DNA of 64,000 bases, taken from assembly GCF_038957035.1 (NCBI RefSeq), contig NZ_CP152412.1:8180501-8244500 (forward strand), given 5' to 3'. Shown in pieces: positions 17,056 to 25,614 of this stretch (within the stretch, counting starts at the first letter, position 1; each line of letters opens with the position of its first letter). Under the pieces are notes generated by a model that searched no databases, was not told where the DNA came from, and saw nothing but the letters and a program-made list of their open reading frames with translations. The DNA is from Bradyrhizobium sp. B097. GTDB lineage: Bacteria > Pseudomonadota > Alphaproteobacteria > Rhizobiales > Xanthobacteraceae. Made by a program: the position numbers and the translations under genes.

Positions 17056-17967
17056 CTATGCGCGCTTGCGACGAGCACGTTGACTGGCAATCAGAGCCCT
17101 CAGCTCCTTGAGGGTTAGCGGGATTTCGCGCCGATGAACCATGCGGTGGCAATTGGCGCAGAGAACGTCAACGTCATGGACCGTCGAAACGCGGACCTCG
17201 CCGCCGGCGATCGGGCGTTTGTGATGGATCTCGACGTAGTCCTCGCCGATATCTCCGTAGACATCCGCGAAATTGAAACCGCATCCTTGGCAGGTGGTTC
17301 CGTGATGATGCTTTGCCGCCTTCACCAACCCTGCATTGCGGGCGAAGTACGACGCTTCACGCGATGCACGCTGGCCCTCCTGGAACGCCGTCTGATCCGT
17401 CTCGCCGGTCCCGTTGGGCTGTGCGCCCCTTCGGACTAGATCGAAGTTCTGTAGAAACCGTTCATAGTTCGGATTGCCTGCCGGATAGAAGATGTTGCGC
17501 TGACCGATGAACCCTCGATCGATCCGCCGGGTCTTTCTCGGTACCTCGAGATCGCGCTCCGTGGCCGGAACGAGATGAGCATCGACGGACGAGGCCTGAA
17601 AGTAGTATTCCCAATCGCCGCGAATTGAGCCCTTCTTCGCTGGTTGCAGCTCGCGAAAGACGATCGCGTTCTCGTACCAGCCAACGACTCTCAGATTCAT
17701 ACTGAGCTTATCCACGGCGCAGAATACGATGGTGACTCCATCTATGGATTCATCAGCCGGGTTGGCTCCCAGATTTTCAAGTTTGACGTTTTGGCCTCGG
17801 TTCTCGACGAAGCCGAACACCGAGCCTTTCTCATCGGCAAAATTGAGCTGCTCAACGGCGAACTCGTGCGTCGCCGGGTAGCTCATATTGCCCGCGAAGA
17901 TCTTCTCCTTTTTCGATTTGTATTCTTCGGCCCAAACAAGCCGGCACAGCATTATCTTTTGAGGCAT
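17056..17967 (-). CDS. HNH endonuclease with N-terminal domain of modified-DNA-restriction type
   Basis: 303 residues from MPQKIMLCRLVWAEEYKSKK. The C-terminal HNH domain is complete: TCQGCGFNFADVYG (Cx2C), DYVEIHHKRPI (HH) and VDVLCANCHRMVHRR (Cx2CH). The N-terminal half (FGFVENRGQNVKLENLG, DGVTIVFCAVDK, LRVVGWYENAIVFRE) resembles the reader-like domain seen in front of HNH nucleases thought to be type IV restriction enzymes; the GWYxNAxVxR motif is characteristic from memory. Likely a DNA nuclease acting on foreign or modified DNA; no partner methylase is present. It opens a run of accessory genes. Some earlier Met codons exist but homology-like sequence begins here. Confidence 0.8.
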   Translation of the reverse strand: MPQKIMLCRLVWAEEYKSKKEKIFAGNMSYPATHEFAVEQLNFADEKGSVFGFVENRGQNVKLENLGANPADESIDGVTIVFCAVDKLSMNLRVVGWYENAIVFRELQPAKKGSIRGDWEYYFQASSVDAHLVPATERDLEVPRKTRRIDRGFIGQRNIFYPAGNPNYERFLQNFDLVRRGAQPNGTGETDQTAFQEGQRASREASYFARNAGLVKAAKHHHGTTCQGCGFNFADVYGDIGEDYVEIHHKRPIAGGEVRVSTVHDVDVLCANCHRMVHRREIPLTLKELRALIASQRARRKRA

Positions 17968-18181
17968 ATCCACAAATATCCGGCAATCAACAGACTTGAG
18001 AAGGACCTCACGAGATCGCAACTACAACGTTTGATGGACTTTACCTACACGAAGTGCGTATGTATGTCACCCCGCGCGCCGCATCGTGGCTACGTGGTTT
18101 GATGCGGCGCGGGGCGAAGCCATCTATATTGGCAATGCATTTTGCGAGAGGGTAAGCGAGTGACCGACGGTCAACGAACTC

Positions 18182-18334
18182 ATGCAGCTCACACAAGATG
18201 AACTTTGCGATCTCGCCGGCAGGATTGAGGGCACTCTCTCAAGCTTCGAACCGGGCACGGCCGAGCGCGTGAACGCCCTGACCAGCCTCAACAACATCCG
18301 GCGCGTGATGGTGAGCAGGGGTTTGCACTATTAG
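18182..18334 (+). CDS. Small ORF, 50 residues, hypothetical
   Basis: MQLTQDELCDLAGRIEG..., ending FEPGTAERVNALTSLNNIRR and VMVSRGLHY. The ending is a recurrent motif of small alphaproteobacterial proteins of unknown role; a diverged copy of its 3' part is repeated at 20262-20295. No strong ribosome site. It may be an intact microprotein or the tail of a larger lost gene. Confidence 0.4.
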   Translation: MQLTQDELCDLAGRIEGTLSSFEPGTAERVNALTSLNNIRRVMVSRGLHY

Positions 18335-18474
18335 TTGCAGATCCCTGCAATCCACCCGATGTTGTCTCCAGCAAACAGGATGCGCGCAGATCGTCGAGCG
18401 GCCAGAATTGGCATATCTTGGAGTGATTCACTGACATTCGGAACGATTTCACGCCTCGAGGGACGGAGTGGGTT

Positions 18475-19248
18475 ATGGCCGAAAGCGCAGAGGCCGTTTA
18501 CGCATTGGCTAACGTCTTGGAGCACCTCGGCGCCCCTTGGGGCTTGCCGGAAGACTGGATCATCCTCTGCGACAACGATGATCTGCGCCACATGCCACGG
18601 GCAACAGCAAAGAGACTGCTCGCGAAGGCAAGGAAGGAAACAGCGCGCCGATGGCTATTCGGTCGCTTTGATCCAAGCGAAATGGACCTGGAGCTTTCGG
18701 AAGAATCCGAAGGCGGTGACGGCACCGAGATATTTGACGACAGACTCTTGAAGCGGCGGGCCATCAACTCGATCGATGATGTCGTATCAACGGTCAAGTC
18801 ACTGCGAGACCTGTACACAAATCGTGCGATTGATCCGGACCAGGCGACGGCTCACCAGGCTACGGTGGCGGCGCGCTTGGAGTTTGGCTACCCGAAGGAG
18901 CCGCCATCTCGAACGGATTGCTTCGATGAGGATGTGCCTCGCCAATGTCGCCGTATCATCAACGAAATTTACAGCCCCAAGGTGAGATCCTCCGAACCGT
19001 TGGTCTATTTGATCAGCACCGACAATCCTGAATTCGTAAAGATAGGATTTACGACCCGCCTTGAGCACCGATTGAAATCCCTGCGGACGGCTTCGCATGT
19101 CGAGCCTACAGTTCATTTGACGATACCAGGCACACGGACACTTGAAGGCGAGCTTCACACGCGGTTCGAAGCGGCCCGCTACAATCGAGAATGGTTTCGG
19201 ATGACGGACGAAATCAAGACATTCATCGCCTCGGAGAGAGACATCTGA
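18475..19248 (+). CDS. T5orf172 / GIY-YIG-like nuclease-domain protein
   Basis: 257 residues, ATG at 18475 after GGACGGAG. The last 85 residues match the T5orf172 (Mug113) domain, a GIY-YIG relative: PLVYLISTDNPEFVKIGFTT (VYL...KIG), RLEHRLKSLRTASHVEPTVH, TLEGELHTRFEAARYNREWF. The N-terminal 170 residues are acidic and helical with no family I can name. Such domains occur in phage and defence-related proteins and as modules on regulators. It sits among an HNH nuclease, an AlbA_2 protein and a PIN-like protein. Confidence 0.78.
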   Translation: MAESAEAVYALANVLEHLGAPWGLPEDWIILCDNDDLRHMPRATAKRLLAKARKETARRWLFGRFDPSEMDLELSEESEGGDGTEIFDDRLLKRRAINSIDDVVSTVKSLRDLYTNRAIDPDQATAHQATVAARLEFGYPKEPPSRTDCFDEDVPRQCRRIINEIYSPKVRSSEPLVYLISTDNPEFVKIGFTTRLEHRLKSLRTASHVEPTVHLTIPGTRTLEGELHTRFEAARYNREWFRMTDEIKTFIASERDI

Positions 19249-19287
19249 AGCTCGCGCCTCGGGCGTATCGCGCCAACCGGCAACGGT

Positions 19288-20154
19288 TCACGGGTATTCG
19301 TCGATGATCTTTTCGAGCTTGCCGGCAATATCGCGTGCCCGAAGCTCGATCTCATAGAGCTTCCGTTTCAGGGGTTCCGTAAGGCGGGCATTCTCGCGCT
19401 GTCCCGGATCCACGGTCTCAATGATCGAATTGTACTCGTCGATCTCGTGAACCAGTTCGGCAACGGCCTTACGGTCCGACTTTTCAAGAAAGATGACCGC
19501 CTCGCCGGCTCCCCTCAATTCGCCTGAAACGGCAATCATGAACGTCGTTCGCGGGAAATAGTCGCTCCCTGACATCTTGTGACGTTCGCCGGCCGCAGCC
19601 CGCAAACGACGAATTTCGACGACCAGGCTCCATGCCAGCCCGAACTTCCGCCCATAGGCGATGCTGCGGCGCATGGCATCGCGGACTTCATAGTCGTGCA
19701 TCGGCTCCGCCTTGAAGTTATGCCGGCGGTAGTATTTGTGGTCGGACACGTTCTGATGTGGGGCCATCGCGGTTGCCTGTCCGATCCGGATGACAAACGC
19801 GACGCGGTCCTTGCCCTTGCTCGGCAGATCAATTGCCGCGATTTCTAGCTGCTCGATCTTCGGCTGCACGCCGGTCGTAAGAACATTTTCAATCCATTCG
19901 CGATTGTAGACCGTTGCATCAACGCCGCTATCGATGCCAACCGGATCGTGGTTGTTCTCGGCGATCCCATAGATGATCATGCCGCCGCCGGCGTTGGCAA
20001 AAGCTGATACGTCCTTGCACAGCTCCGATTTTTCCGTGCTCTGCTTACCGAGGGCTGCGGACGCCTTGTATTCCAGCGACTGGCTTTCCCTGAGTTTTCC
20101 CTGGACAAACTGACGATCGAGATAGGCCTCGTCCCAATCCTTTAGCGCATTCAT
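19288..20154 (-). CDS. AlbA_2 / Schlafen-like domain protein
   Basis: 288 residues from MNALKDWDEAYLDRQF. The N-terminal 170 residues match the Schlafen AlbA_2 domain: RESQSLEYKASAALG (xxEYK), ELCKDVSAFANAGGGMIIYG (the FANxxGG core), IAAIDLPSKGKDRVAFVIRI and YYRRHNFKAEPMHDYE. In bacteria this domain is found in ATP/nucleic-acid binding regulators and in several antiviral proteins. The C-terminal 120 residues are charged, partly coiled coil (RKLYEIELRARDIAGKLEKI), without a named domain. The start is taken at the Met after the upstream GGGGAGGCGG. Confidence 0.8.
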   Translation of the reverse strand: MNALKDWDEAYLDRQFVQGKLRESQSLEYKASAALGKQSTEKSELCKDVSAFANAGGGMIIYGIAENNHDPVGIDSGVDATVYNREWIENVLTTGVQPKIEQLEIAAIDLPSKGKDRVAFVIRIGQATAMAPHQNVSDHKYYRRHNFKAEPMHDYEVRDAMRRSIAYGRKFGLAWSLVVEIRRLRAAAGERHKMSGSDYFPRTTFMIAVSGELRGAGEAVIFLEKSDRKAVAELVHEIDEYNSIIETVDPGQRENARLTEPLKRKLYEIELRARDIAGKLEKIIDEYP

Positions 20155-20224
20155 TGAAAGCCGCCTCCCCGAACGGCCTGACACACCTGGACAAGCTTAG
20201 ATTGATCTAAAGGCCGTTACCAGC

Positions 20225-20323
20225 GTGAATGCACTTGGTCAGACCCAAAGCGAGCGACGCTGCCTGACCGGCCTCGACAACATCCGGCGCGTCATGCTTT
20301 GGCGAGGCCCGTCACCGAACTGA
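20225..20323 (+). pseudogene. Remnant copy of the small ORF at 18182
   Basis: Frame GTG...TGA of 33 codons containing LTGLDNIRRVM. Nucleotides 20262-20295 match 18277-18310 with only four differences over 34 bases. It overlaps the 3' end of the PIN-like gene on the other strand. Best read as a duplicated gene end left by rearrangement. Confidence 0.4.
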
Positions 20324-21191
20324 CAGATGCATCGGCTGCCTCTTCTGCCGCCGCCGACGCCTCTTCGAAACGCTTGATGTCGTGGTGATAGATATTCAGC
20401 AGATTGCCTGTGGTCTCGTAAATCTGTTGGGCCCTCCTGTCCTCGCTCAGGAATCCATCGAAATACGTCGCAAAGGCAGCAATCATCGCATCGATGATCT
20501 GGTTGCCTATGTTCTTCGACGACGCTCCCTGCGCACCTCCTTCCTTGATGCAGCGGAGTGCCACCACATAGCCCGCAACAGCGTAGCGAAAGATGAATGC
20601 GTTGGACAATGTCCGCGTTGGAGGCTGTTTCTTGAAGTAGCCATGCGCCATGAACATGTTGTCGGCAAGCGCGACGATCCCTCCCGTGATCTTGTTGAAC
20701 AATTCATGAGGGATCGGCTCGCCCTTCGTCAGAATGGTGAGCTCGGCCTCCTTGTACTTCTTGGCATGCTCAGCCAGGTTGGCGGTGTAGGTCTCCTGAC
20801 CCTTCCGCAACTGCGCGATTTGGGCGGCCGCGGCAGCCGATTTCTGCGCCAGGAGCCTTTTGGCGGCTTCGTTGCCGTCTCGCGCGAGCTCGAGCGTTGC
20901 ATAGAACCTCTTGAAGTTAGCCGTTTGATCCCGCTCGATGAGGCGCTTCTGAAGACCACGGCTTCGCCGCTTTGCGCGCAAGCCGCTGATAGCGTGGGTT
21001 GACTTCAGTATCCTGACCTGGTCGGGGTATTCAGCTAAAATCTTGAACCGTTCGCAGATGGAAGCCGCATCACCACTGGCGAGCGCTTCCATCATGACGT
21101 AATCGGGAATGACGACGATGTTAGCGGGATCGGCTAGATACTCGCGCAGCTTCTCGGATTTGAGATAGTTCGTATCGACGAGCTTTCGCAT
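20292..21191 (-). CDS. PIN-like domain protein
   Basis: 299 residues from MRKLVDTNYLKSEKLREYL, with GGGAGGGGGAC before the ATG. The N-terminus (KLVDTNYL..., NIVVIPDYVMMEALASGD) has the Asp and acidic residues expected of a PIN nuclease fold, and the C-terminal QIIDAMIAAFATYFDGFLSE plus DRRAQQIYE supplies the second acidic cluster typical of PIN-like proteins. The middle (residues about 110-190) is an Ala/Lys-rich helical insertion. Possibly an RNase acting as toxin or defence effector; no antitoxin-like partner is adjacent. Followed upstream by a terminator and a broken hypothetical gene. Confidence 0.65.
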   Translation of the reverse strand: MRKLVDTNYLKSEKLREYLADPANIVVIPDYVMMEALASGDAASICERFKILAEYPDQVRILKSTHAISGLRAKRRSRGLQKRLIERDQTANFKRFYATLELARDGNEAAKRLLAQKSAAAAAQIAQLRKGQETYTANLAEHAKKYKEAELTILTKGEPIPHELFNKITGGIVALADNMFMAHGYFKKQPPTRTLSNAFIFRYAVAGYVVALRCIKEGGAQGASSKNIGNQIIDAMIAAFATYFDGFLSEDRRAQQIYETTGNLLNIYHHDIKRFEEASAAAEEAADASVSSVTGLAKA

Positions 21192-21235
21192 GTCCCCCTC
21201 CCTCAAATGGCCCATCTTTAGCACGCAGGGCAGAG

Positions 21236-21265
21236 AAAAGCCCCGGCCAGAAGTCCGACCGGGGC
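21236..21265 (-). terminator. Rho-independent terminator, minus strand
   Basis: Stem 21240-21248 with 21257-21265 (GCCCCGG core, one mismatch), 8-nt loop, followed on the minus strand by TTTTCTCT. It ends the transcript of the hypothetical gene at 21296-21772 and insulates the PIN-like gene. Confidence 0.7.
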
Positions 21266-21295
21266 CCATTTAGCTACTTCATCTGCGACCGAAGA

Positions 21296-21445
21296 CTAAG
21301 TGCGAAACGCCTCCATGCGCCGCGATCCGTTGCGCCCTCGTCCGGGACGCCGTGTCGGACGTTTCGCCACCTTGGCCAACGCTTCTTTGGCGCCAAGGAT
21401 TTCCGCGATGACGGTCTCGGCCTCGGTGAGCAGGAGCTTGCTCTG
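21296..21445 (-). pseudogene. In-frame C-terminal tail beyond the amber stop of the preceding gene
   Basis: Directly after TAG the same frame reads QSKLLLTEAETVIAEILGAK, EALAKVAKRPTRRPGRGRNG and SRRMEAFRT before a second TAG at 21296-21298. The codon usage is GC3-rich like real coding sequence. Likely the original C-terminus, now untranslated unless the amber codon is suppressed. Confidence 0.5.
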
Positions 21446-21772
21446 CTATCCGCCGGTCAGGTCCCGCCATTTGAGCCGTGTCTTGTAGGGCTTCGCTGGC
21501 TTGAAGTTCTCGGTCGGTTCAAAGGTCTCGATCCTGAACACGATGGCCCGATTGACGGCAACACTGTCCTCGGTGAACAGGTGCAGTTCGTGCTCGCTTG
21601 CGAACTCCTGCGGCGTCTGTTCGGTAAGGACGATGTCCCGATTGAGCATGACAATGCGGCCCTTGTAGTTCTTCTCGGGCTTGAATTCCGGATTGGCTGA
21701 AGGATCGAACGGCTCGACGAATGCGACTTGCTCGACAGCGACCAGCTTCTTTCCGATGGTGATGACTTTCAT
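21446..21772 (-). CDS. Hypothetical protein, probably shortened by an amber codon
   Basis: 108 residues from MKVITIGKKLVAVEQVAFVE, with CAGGGAGATCC before the ATG. The sequence (PFDPSANPEFKPEKNYKGRI, VMLNRDIVLTEQTPQEFASE, FEPTENFKPAKPYKTRLKWR) shows no known domain; it may be phage- or plasmid-derived. It ends at TAG (21446-21448), but the same frame stays open for 50 more codons to 21296 with a plausible basic C-terminus, so the gene could have been longer originally. Confidence 0.65.
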   Translation of the reverse strand: MKVITIGKKLVAVEQVAFVEPFDPSANPEFKPEKNYKGRIVMLNRDIVLTEQTPQEFASEHELHLFTEDSVAVNRAIVFRIETFEPTENFKPAKPYKTRLKWRDLTGG

Positions 21773-22202
21773 GTGGATCTCCCTGTGTTGGTGAAGGAAA
21801 TCCAGGTGTACCGAAGCATCGGGTGACAAACGACCGGAAGGATTCGTAGTCGAGCTAGACAGATTGCGAATGATTGGTAGTTGTCCGGTCGTCAGCGAGA
21901 CTGGCCGGCGGTTGCCACCTCACGCCTAAGCCACACGTTCGTAGTCGCGCGTGGCCCACGAACATGCAAGCGCATGCCGATGACGTCGCGCCGCCCGGAT
22001 AAATCCGGAAGGTTTCGCAGTCGCAGCATTTTGAAATTGACTTGCGAGCTACCAAAAAAAGAAAATGGATCATTCTCACGGTGCTGATCGCCAGCAATCA
22101 GCACCAGAAAACGCGGCCGAGCCCAAAAAATGGTAGCGGCCTCGAAACTAAAGAAAGAATCTACCTCGCAACGAAGAGTAGGCAACCCGCAAAGGAGAAC
22201 CA
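21773..22202. other. Intergenic stretch with a hairpin, no gene seen
   Basis: 430 bp without a supported ORF. Relatively AT-rich near 22020-22060. It includes the perfect inverted repeat at 22080-22105 and a good ribosome site (AAAGGAGAACC) for the small ORF at 22203. Confidence 0.5.
22080..22105. repeat. Perfect 9-bp inverted repeat (hairpin or operator)
   Basis: GGTGCTGAT (22080-22088) and ATCAGCACC (22097-22105) with an 8-nt spacer, about 100 bp before the small ORF at 22203. No T-tract on either side, so an operator or RNA hairpin is likelier than a terminator. Confidence 0.4.
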
Positions 22203-22364
22203 ATGACGGCGAATTCCGCAGCGCAGACAGAACGACACAATCTTGCCGACGACATACTCGAAGGTGCAGATGCAATCGCCGAATTTCTGCTGTGCGCGCG
22301 CAAATCGGTGCTGCTTGCCTTCATCGCCAGTCAGGAAGAGCGCGCGTTGCCTGCCGAAATCTGA
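22203..22364 (+). CDS. Short DNA-binding-protein-like ORF, probably with internal deletion
   Basis: 53 residues with a strong AAAGGAG ribosome site: MTANSAAQTERHNLADDILE, GADAIAEFLLCARKSVLLAF, IASQEERALPAEI. The start (LADDILEGADAIAEFL) and the end (LCARKSVLL..I..QE.R) resemble the two ends of small AlpA/excisionase-like HTH proteins common in rhizobia, with the central recognition part missing. That would make it a non-functional deletion derivative. Family link is from memory. Confidence 0.45.
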   Translation: MTANSAAQTERHNLADDILEGADAIAEFLLCARKSVLLAFIASQEERALPAEI

Positions 22365-22640
22365 TCGACCGCAAACTGGTTCCCCTCCACGATCCCGTCG
22401 AGCATTGTACGTATGTGCGCACTCGGGAGAACAGCAAAACGATCGTCGCGCGCGTTCGTGACAATTCCCTCGAACCTGAGGTGACGATCTTTCAGCTCGT
22501 CGTGAACGATCGAGAAGACGGGGGAGTGTCATTCGGCCTGCAATATTGACCCCCTAAGCCGGGGGATCGGCGTCCAAAATTGACCCCCTGTAGGTTGGTC
22601 TGTTGCGCTGCCTGCTTTGGAATGAAGCAGGTGGTCGGGG

Positions 22641-24140
22641 ATGCTGGTCGTGGAGACGATTGCGCGGATTCGGCGCGAGCACTTCATCAAGGGCAAGACG
22701 ATCAAGGAGATCGCCCGCGACCTGAAGGTGTCGCGGAACACGGTCCGGAAGGTGCTGAGGTCCGGAGAGACCTCCTTCGAGTACGAGCGGCAGGTGCAGC
22801 CGCGGCCAAAGCTGGGGCGGTGGGCATCGGAGCTCGATAGGCTGCTGGCGGCGAACGCGACCAAACCGGCTCGTGAACAGCTGACGCTGATCCGGATCTT
22901 CGAAGAGCTGCGCGGGGGCGGCTACGACGGCGGTTACGATGCCGTGCGGCGTTACGCCAGGCGGTGGAGCAAAGAACGCGGGCAATCGACCGCGGCCGCT
23001 TATGTCCCGCTGTGCTTTGCCCCCGGCGAAGCCTACCAGTTCGACTGGAGCCACGAGGTGGTCTTGCTGAGCGGCACCACGGTGATGGTGAAGGCCGCCC
23101 ATGTCCGGCTCTGTCACAGCCGCATGCTGTTCGTGCGGGCCTATCCGCGGGAGACGCAGGAGATGGTGTTCGACGCCCACGACCGGGCGTTCGCCCTGTT
23201 CAAAGGCACCTGCACCCGCGGCATCTACGACAACATGAAGACCGCCGTAGAGACGATCTTCGTCGGTAAAGGGCGTCTCTACAATCGCCGCTTCCTGCAG
23301 ATGTGCAGCCACTATCTGGTCGATCCGGTCGCCTGCACGCCAGCGTCGGGCTGGGAGAAGGGCCAGGTCGAGAACCAGGTCGGGCTAGTCAGGGAACGCT
23401 TCTTCACGCCGCGGCTGCGGTTCAAAAACCTCGACGAGTTAAACGCCTGGCTGCTCGACAAATGCATCGCCTACGCCAAGGCTCATCGCCATCCGGAACT
23501 GGTCGATCAGACGATCTGGGAAGTGTTCGAAGCCGAACGCCCCAAACTCGTTCCTTATGCCGGCCGCTTCGACGGCTTCCATGCGGTGACGGCATCGGTC
23601 TCCAAGACCTGCCTGGTGCGCTTCGACAATAACAAATACTCGGTCGCAGCCAGCGCAGTCGGACGACCGGTCGAGGTTCAAGCCTATGCCGATCGCATTG
23701 TGATCCGTCAGGATGGACGCATCGTTGCCGAGCACCCGCGATCCTTTGGCCGCGGCGATACCGTCTACGACCCCTGGCATTATGTGCCGGTGCTCGCCCG
23801 CAAACCCGGCGCCTTGCGCAACGGTGCTCCCTTCAAAGACTGGGTGCTGCCGGCCGCGATCGAGCGGATCCGGCGCAAGCTTGCCAGCACCGACGATGGC
23901 AATCGGCAGATGGTCGACATCCTCAACGCGGTGCTGACTGACGGTCTGCCCGCGGTGGAAGCAGCCTGTGCCGAAGCGCTCAGTCACAGCGTCCATTCCG
24001 CCGATGTCGTGCTCAATATCCTGGCCCGTCAACGTGAACCCGCCCCACCGGCCAACATCATGACGCCGGCCGCACTGACGCTCCGTCATGCGCCGATCGC
24101 CGATTGTGCCCGCTACGACAACCTCCGGAGGACCATCTAA
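22641..24140 (+). CDS. istA: IS21 family transposase IstA
   Basis: 499 residues. The N-terminal HTH is [20 protein letters not shown]. The DDE (rve) core follows: first Asp in [15 protein letters not shown], second Asp in [14 protein letters not shown], Glu in [18 protein letters not shown]. The C-terminal beta-barrel-like part includes [20 protein letters not shown]. All catalytic residues are present and the length is normal, so it is probably active. It performs strand cleavage and transfer with the IstB ATPase; istB starts within its stop codon (TAATG). Confidence 0.95.
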   Translation: MLVVETIARIRREHFIKGKTIKEIARDLKVSRNTVRKVLRSGETSFEYERQVQPRPKLGRWASELDRLLAANATKPAREQLTLIRIFEELRGGGYDGGYDAVRRYARRWSKERGQSTAAAYVPLCFAPGEAYQFDWSHEVVLLSGTTVMVKAAHVRLCHSRMLFVRAYPRETQEMVFDAHDRAFALFKGTCTRGIYDNMKTAVETIFVGKGRLYNRRFLQMCSHYLVDPVACTPASGWEKGQVENQVGLVRERFFTPRLRFKNLDELNAWLLDKCIAYAKAHRHPELVDQTIWEVFEAERPKLVPYAGRFDGFHAVTASVSKTCLVRFDNNKYSVAASAVGRPVEVQAYADRIVIRQDGRIVAEHPRSFGRGDTVYDPWHYVPVLARKPGALRNGAPFKDWVLPAAIERIRRKLASTDDGNRQMVDILNAVLTDGLPAVEAACAEALSHSVHSADVVLNILARQREPAPPANIMTPAALTLRHAPIADCARYDNLRRTI

Positions 24141-25003
24141 TGGAACGAACCCAAATCTTCGACCTCATGGGCGAACTCAAGCTCTACGGCATGAAGGCTG
24201 CCTTCGACGAGATCATGGCAACTGCCGTCAAACGCCAGCACGAACCTCAGCGCATTGTCGGCGACCTGCTCAACGCCGAGATCAACGAGAAGCAAGCCAG
24301 GTCGATCAAATACCAGCTCACCATTGCCAAGCTGCCGCTTGCCAAGGACATTGCCGACTTCCAGTTCGACGGCACGCCGATCAATCAGACTCTCGTCAAT
24401 GATCTCGCTGGCGGCGGCTTCATCGCCCAACAACGCAACGTCGTGCTGGTTGGCGGCACCGGCACAGGCAAGACCCACCTGGCCATTGCCATCGCCAGAA
24501 GCTGCATCCGATCCGGAGCTCGCGGCCGCTTCTTCAACGTAGTCGACCTCGTCAATCGCCTCGAGACCGAGACCCGCAACGGACGGCAAGGACGGCTCGC
24601 CGAGCATCTGACCCGGATGGACTTCATCGTGCTGGATGAACTCGGCTATTTGCCCTTCGCCCAGTCCGGTGGCCAGCTTCTCTTCCACCTCGTCAGCCGG
24701 CTCTATGAGCGCGCCTCTGTCATCGTGACCACCAATCTCGCCTTCGGCGAATGGCCGAGCGTGTTCGGCGACGCCAAAATGACCACCGCGCTGCTCGACC
24801 GGTTGACCCATCACTGCGACATTGTCGAGACCGGCAACGACAGCTGGCGGTTCAAGAGCCGAGACGACGATCACGCCACCCGCGCTCGTCTCGCCTCCGC
24901 TATCCCGGCCAGCTCCGACGAGACGAGCGCTACCAGCAAAGCCCGCCGCGCAAAGGGGTCAAAATTGGACGCCGATGAGGGGTCAAATTTGAACGCCGAT
25001 TGA
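24140..25003 (+). CDS. istB: IS21 family transposition helper ATPase IstB
   Basis: 287 residues, ribosome site CTCCGGAGG inside istA. AAA+ ATPase with Walker [18 protein letters not shown] near residue 108, Walker [15 protein letters not shown] near 165, sensor 1 [12 protein letters not shown], and the [20 protein letters not shown] box of IstB proteins. The reading frame runs through the right terminal repeat: the last residues [15 protein letters not shown] are coded by the two tandem terminal motifs. It remodels target DNA and activates IstA. Confidence 0.95.
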   Translation: MERTQIFDLMGELKLYGMKAAFDEIMATAVKRQHEPQRIVGDLLNAEINEKQARSIKYQLTIAKLPLAKDIADFQFDGTPINQTLVNDLAGGGFIAQQRNVVLVGGTGTGKTHLAIAIARSCIRSGARGRFFNVVDLVNRLETETRNGRQGRLAEHLTRMDFIVLDELGYLPFAQSGGQLLFHLVSRLYERASVIVTTNLAFGEWPSVFGDAKMTTALLDRLTHHCDIVETGNDSWRFKSRDDDHATRARLASAIPASSDETSATSKARRAKGSKLDADEGSNLNAD

Positions 25004-25005
25004 CA

Positions 25006-25389
25006 ACGGAAGACCCTCGTGCATGGGGCATCGTGCAGCACAATCTCGGCTGCGCTTACATCGGGCTCTCGAAAGTCCGCTCCGAAGAAGCCCAATCGAT
25101 CCGCGATATAGAGAGTGCGATCCGCCACGCAGAACTGTCGTTCGAGGTCAGGAACCCCGAAGACAGCCTGCAATACTGGCTCGCGTCTTGCCGGACGCTG
25201 GGAGAAGCTCTGCTGGACCTGTCGGCCCATTCAGGCATCGAAAACCCCGACCAGTATGCGCGCCGGGCAGAGGAGGTTCTGCGGGCGGCCGCCGTGAGAA
25301 TATCCGCAAGCGAACATCCCCATCAGTGGGCCGAAATTCAGGATCAGTTGGCGAAATGCGGAGAACGGGCAGCCTCTACGAAAACGTGA
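25006..25389 (+). pseudogene. 3' fragment of a TPR-like protein gene truncated by the IS
   Basis: About 127 codons open from the IS right end to TGA at 25387-25389: EDPRAWGIVQHNLGCAYIGL, RDIESAIRHAELSFEVRNPE, WLASCRTLGEALLDLSAH, AAVRISASEHPHQWAEIQDQ. The spaced W..VQ.NLG...A pattern resembles tetratricopeptide-type repeats of adenylate-cyclase-like or CHAT-like proteins. No start codon of its own; the 5' part is not found left of the IS. Confidence 0.6.
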
Positions 25390-25614
25390 GTTCTCTAGCG
25401 AGGATGGGGCGCCTTCTTCTGAAAAATCGACATAGGCAACAATCACATAGGCGTTCCCAGTTCCATCCTGCCGGGCGCGCCAGTTTTCTTGATTTTATAA
25501 GGCGATAAGCGGGCCCGAAGAAAAACTCCAATTGCGCCGCACTCCATCGAGTAAGCAATCTCGAGAGGAATTGCGTGCTTCCCACTCAATATGTCGGTCG
25601 AAAGACCTGCCGGT

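Larger units (their letters stand above)
22527..25005 (+). mobile_element. IS21-family insertion sequence, complete (2479 bp)
   Basis: Carries istA and istB overlapping by one base, bounded by inverted termini TGTCATTCGGCCTGCAATAT (left, from 22527) and, reading inward from 25005, TGTCAATCGGCGTTCAAATT. 22 of the first 28 terminal bases agree. Each end also has an internal copy of the motif (ATCGGCGTCCAA..TTGACCCC), the multiple terminal repeats usual for IS21. No target-site duplication is seen directly outside the ends (left flank GGGGGAG, right flank ACGGAAG). The flanks hold unrelated gene fragments, suggesting recombination after insertion. Confidence 0.9.

Noticed and set aside
17644..18102. 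Plus-strand ORF of 152 codons antisense to the HNH gene
   Set aside because: It overlaps the start half of a gene with clear HNH motifs and has no family or ribosome site.
22366..22526. ORF continuing into the IS left end
   Set aside because: The frame lacks a start near a ribosome site, shows no known domain and is cut by the IS; treated as non-coding or decayed.
22518..25014. Target-site duplication around the IS21 element
   Set aside because: The bases next to each end differ (GGGGGAG and ACGGAAG); the shared GAAGAC lies at unequal distance, so it is not a duplication.
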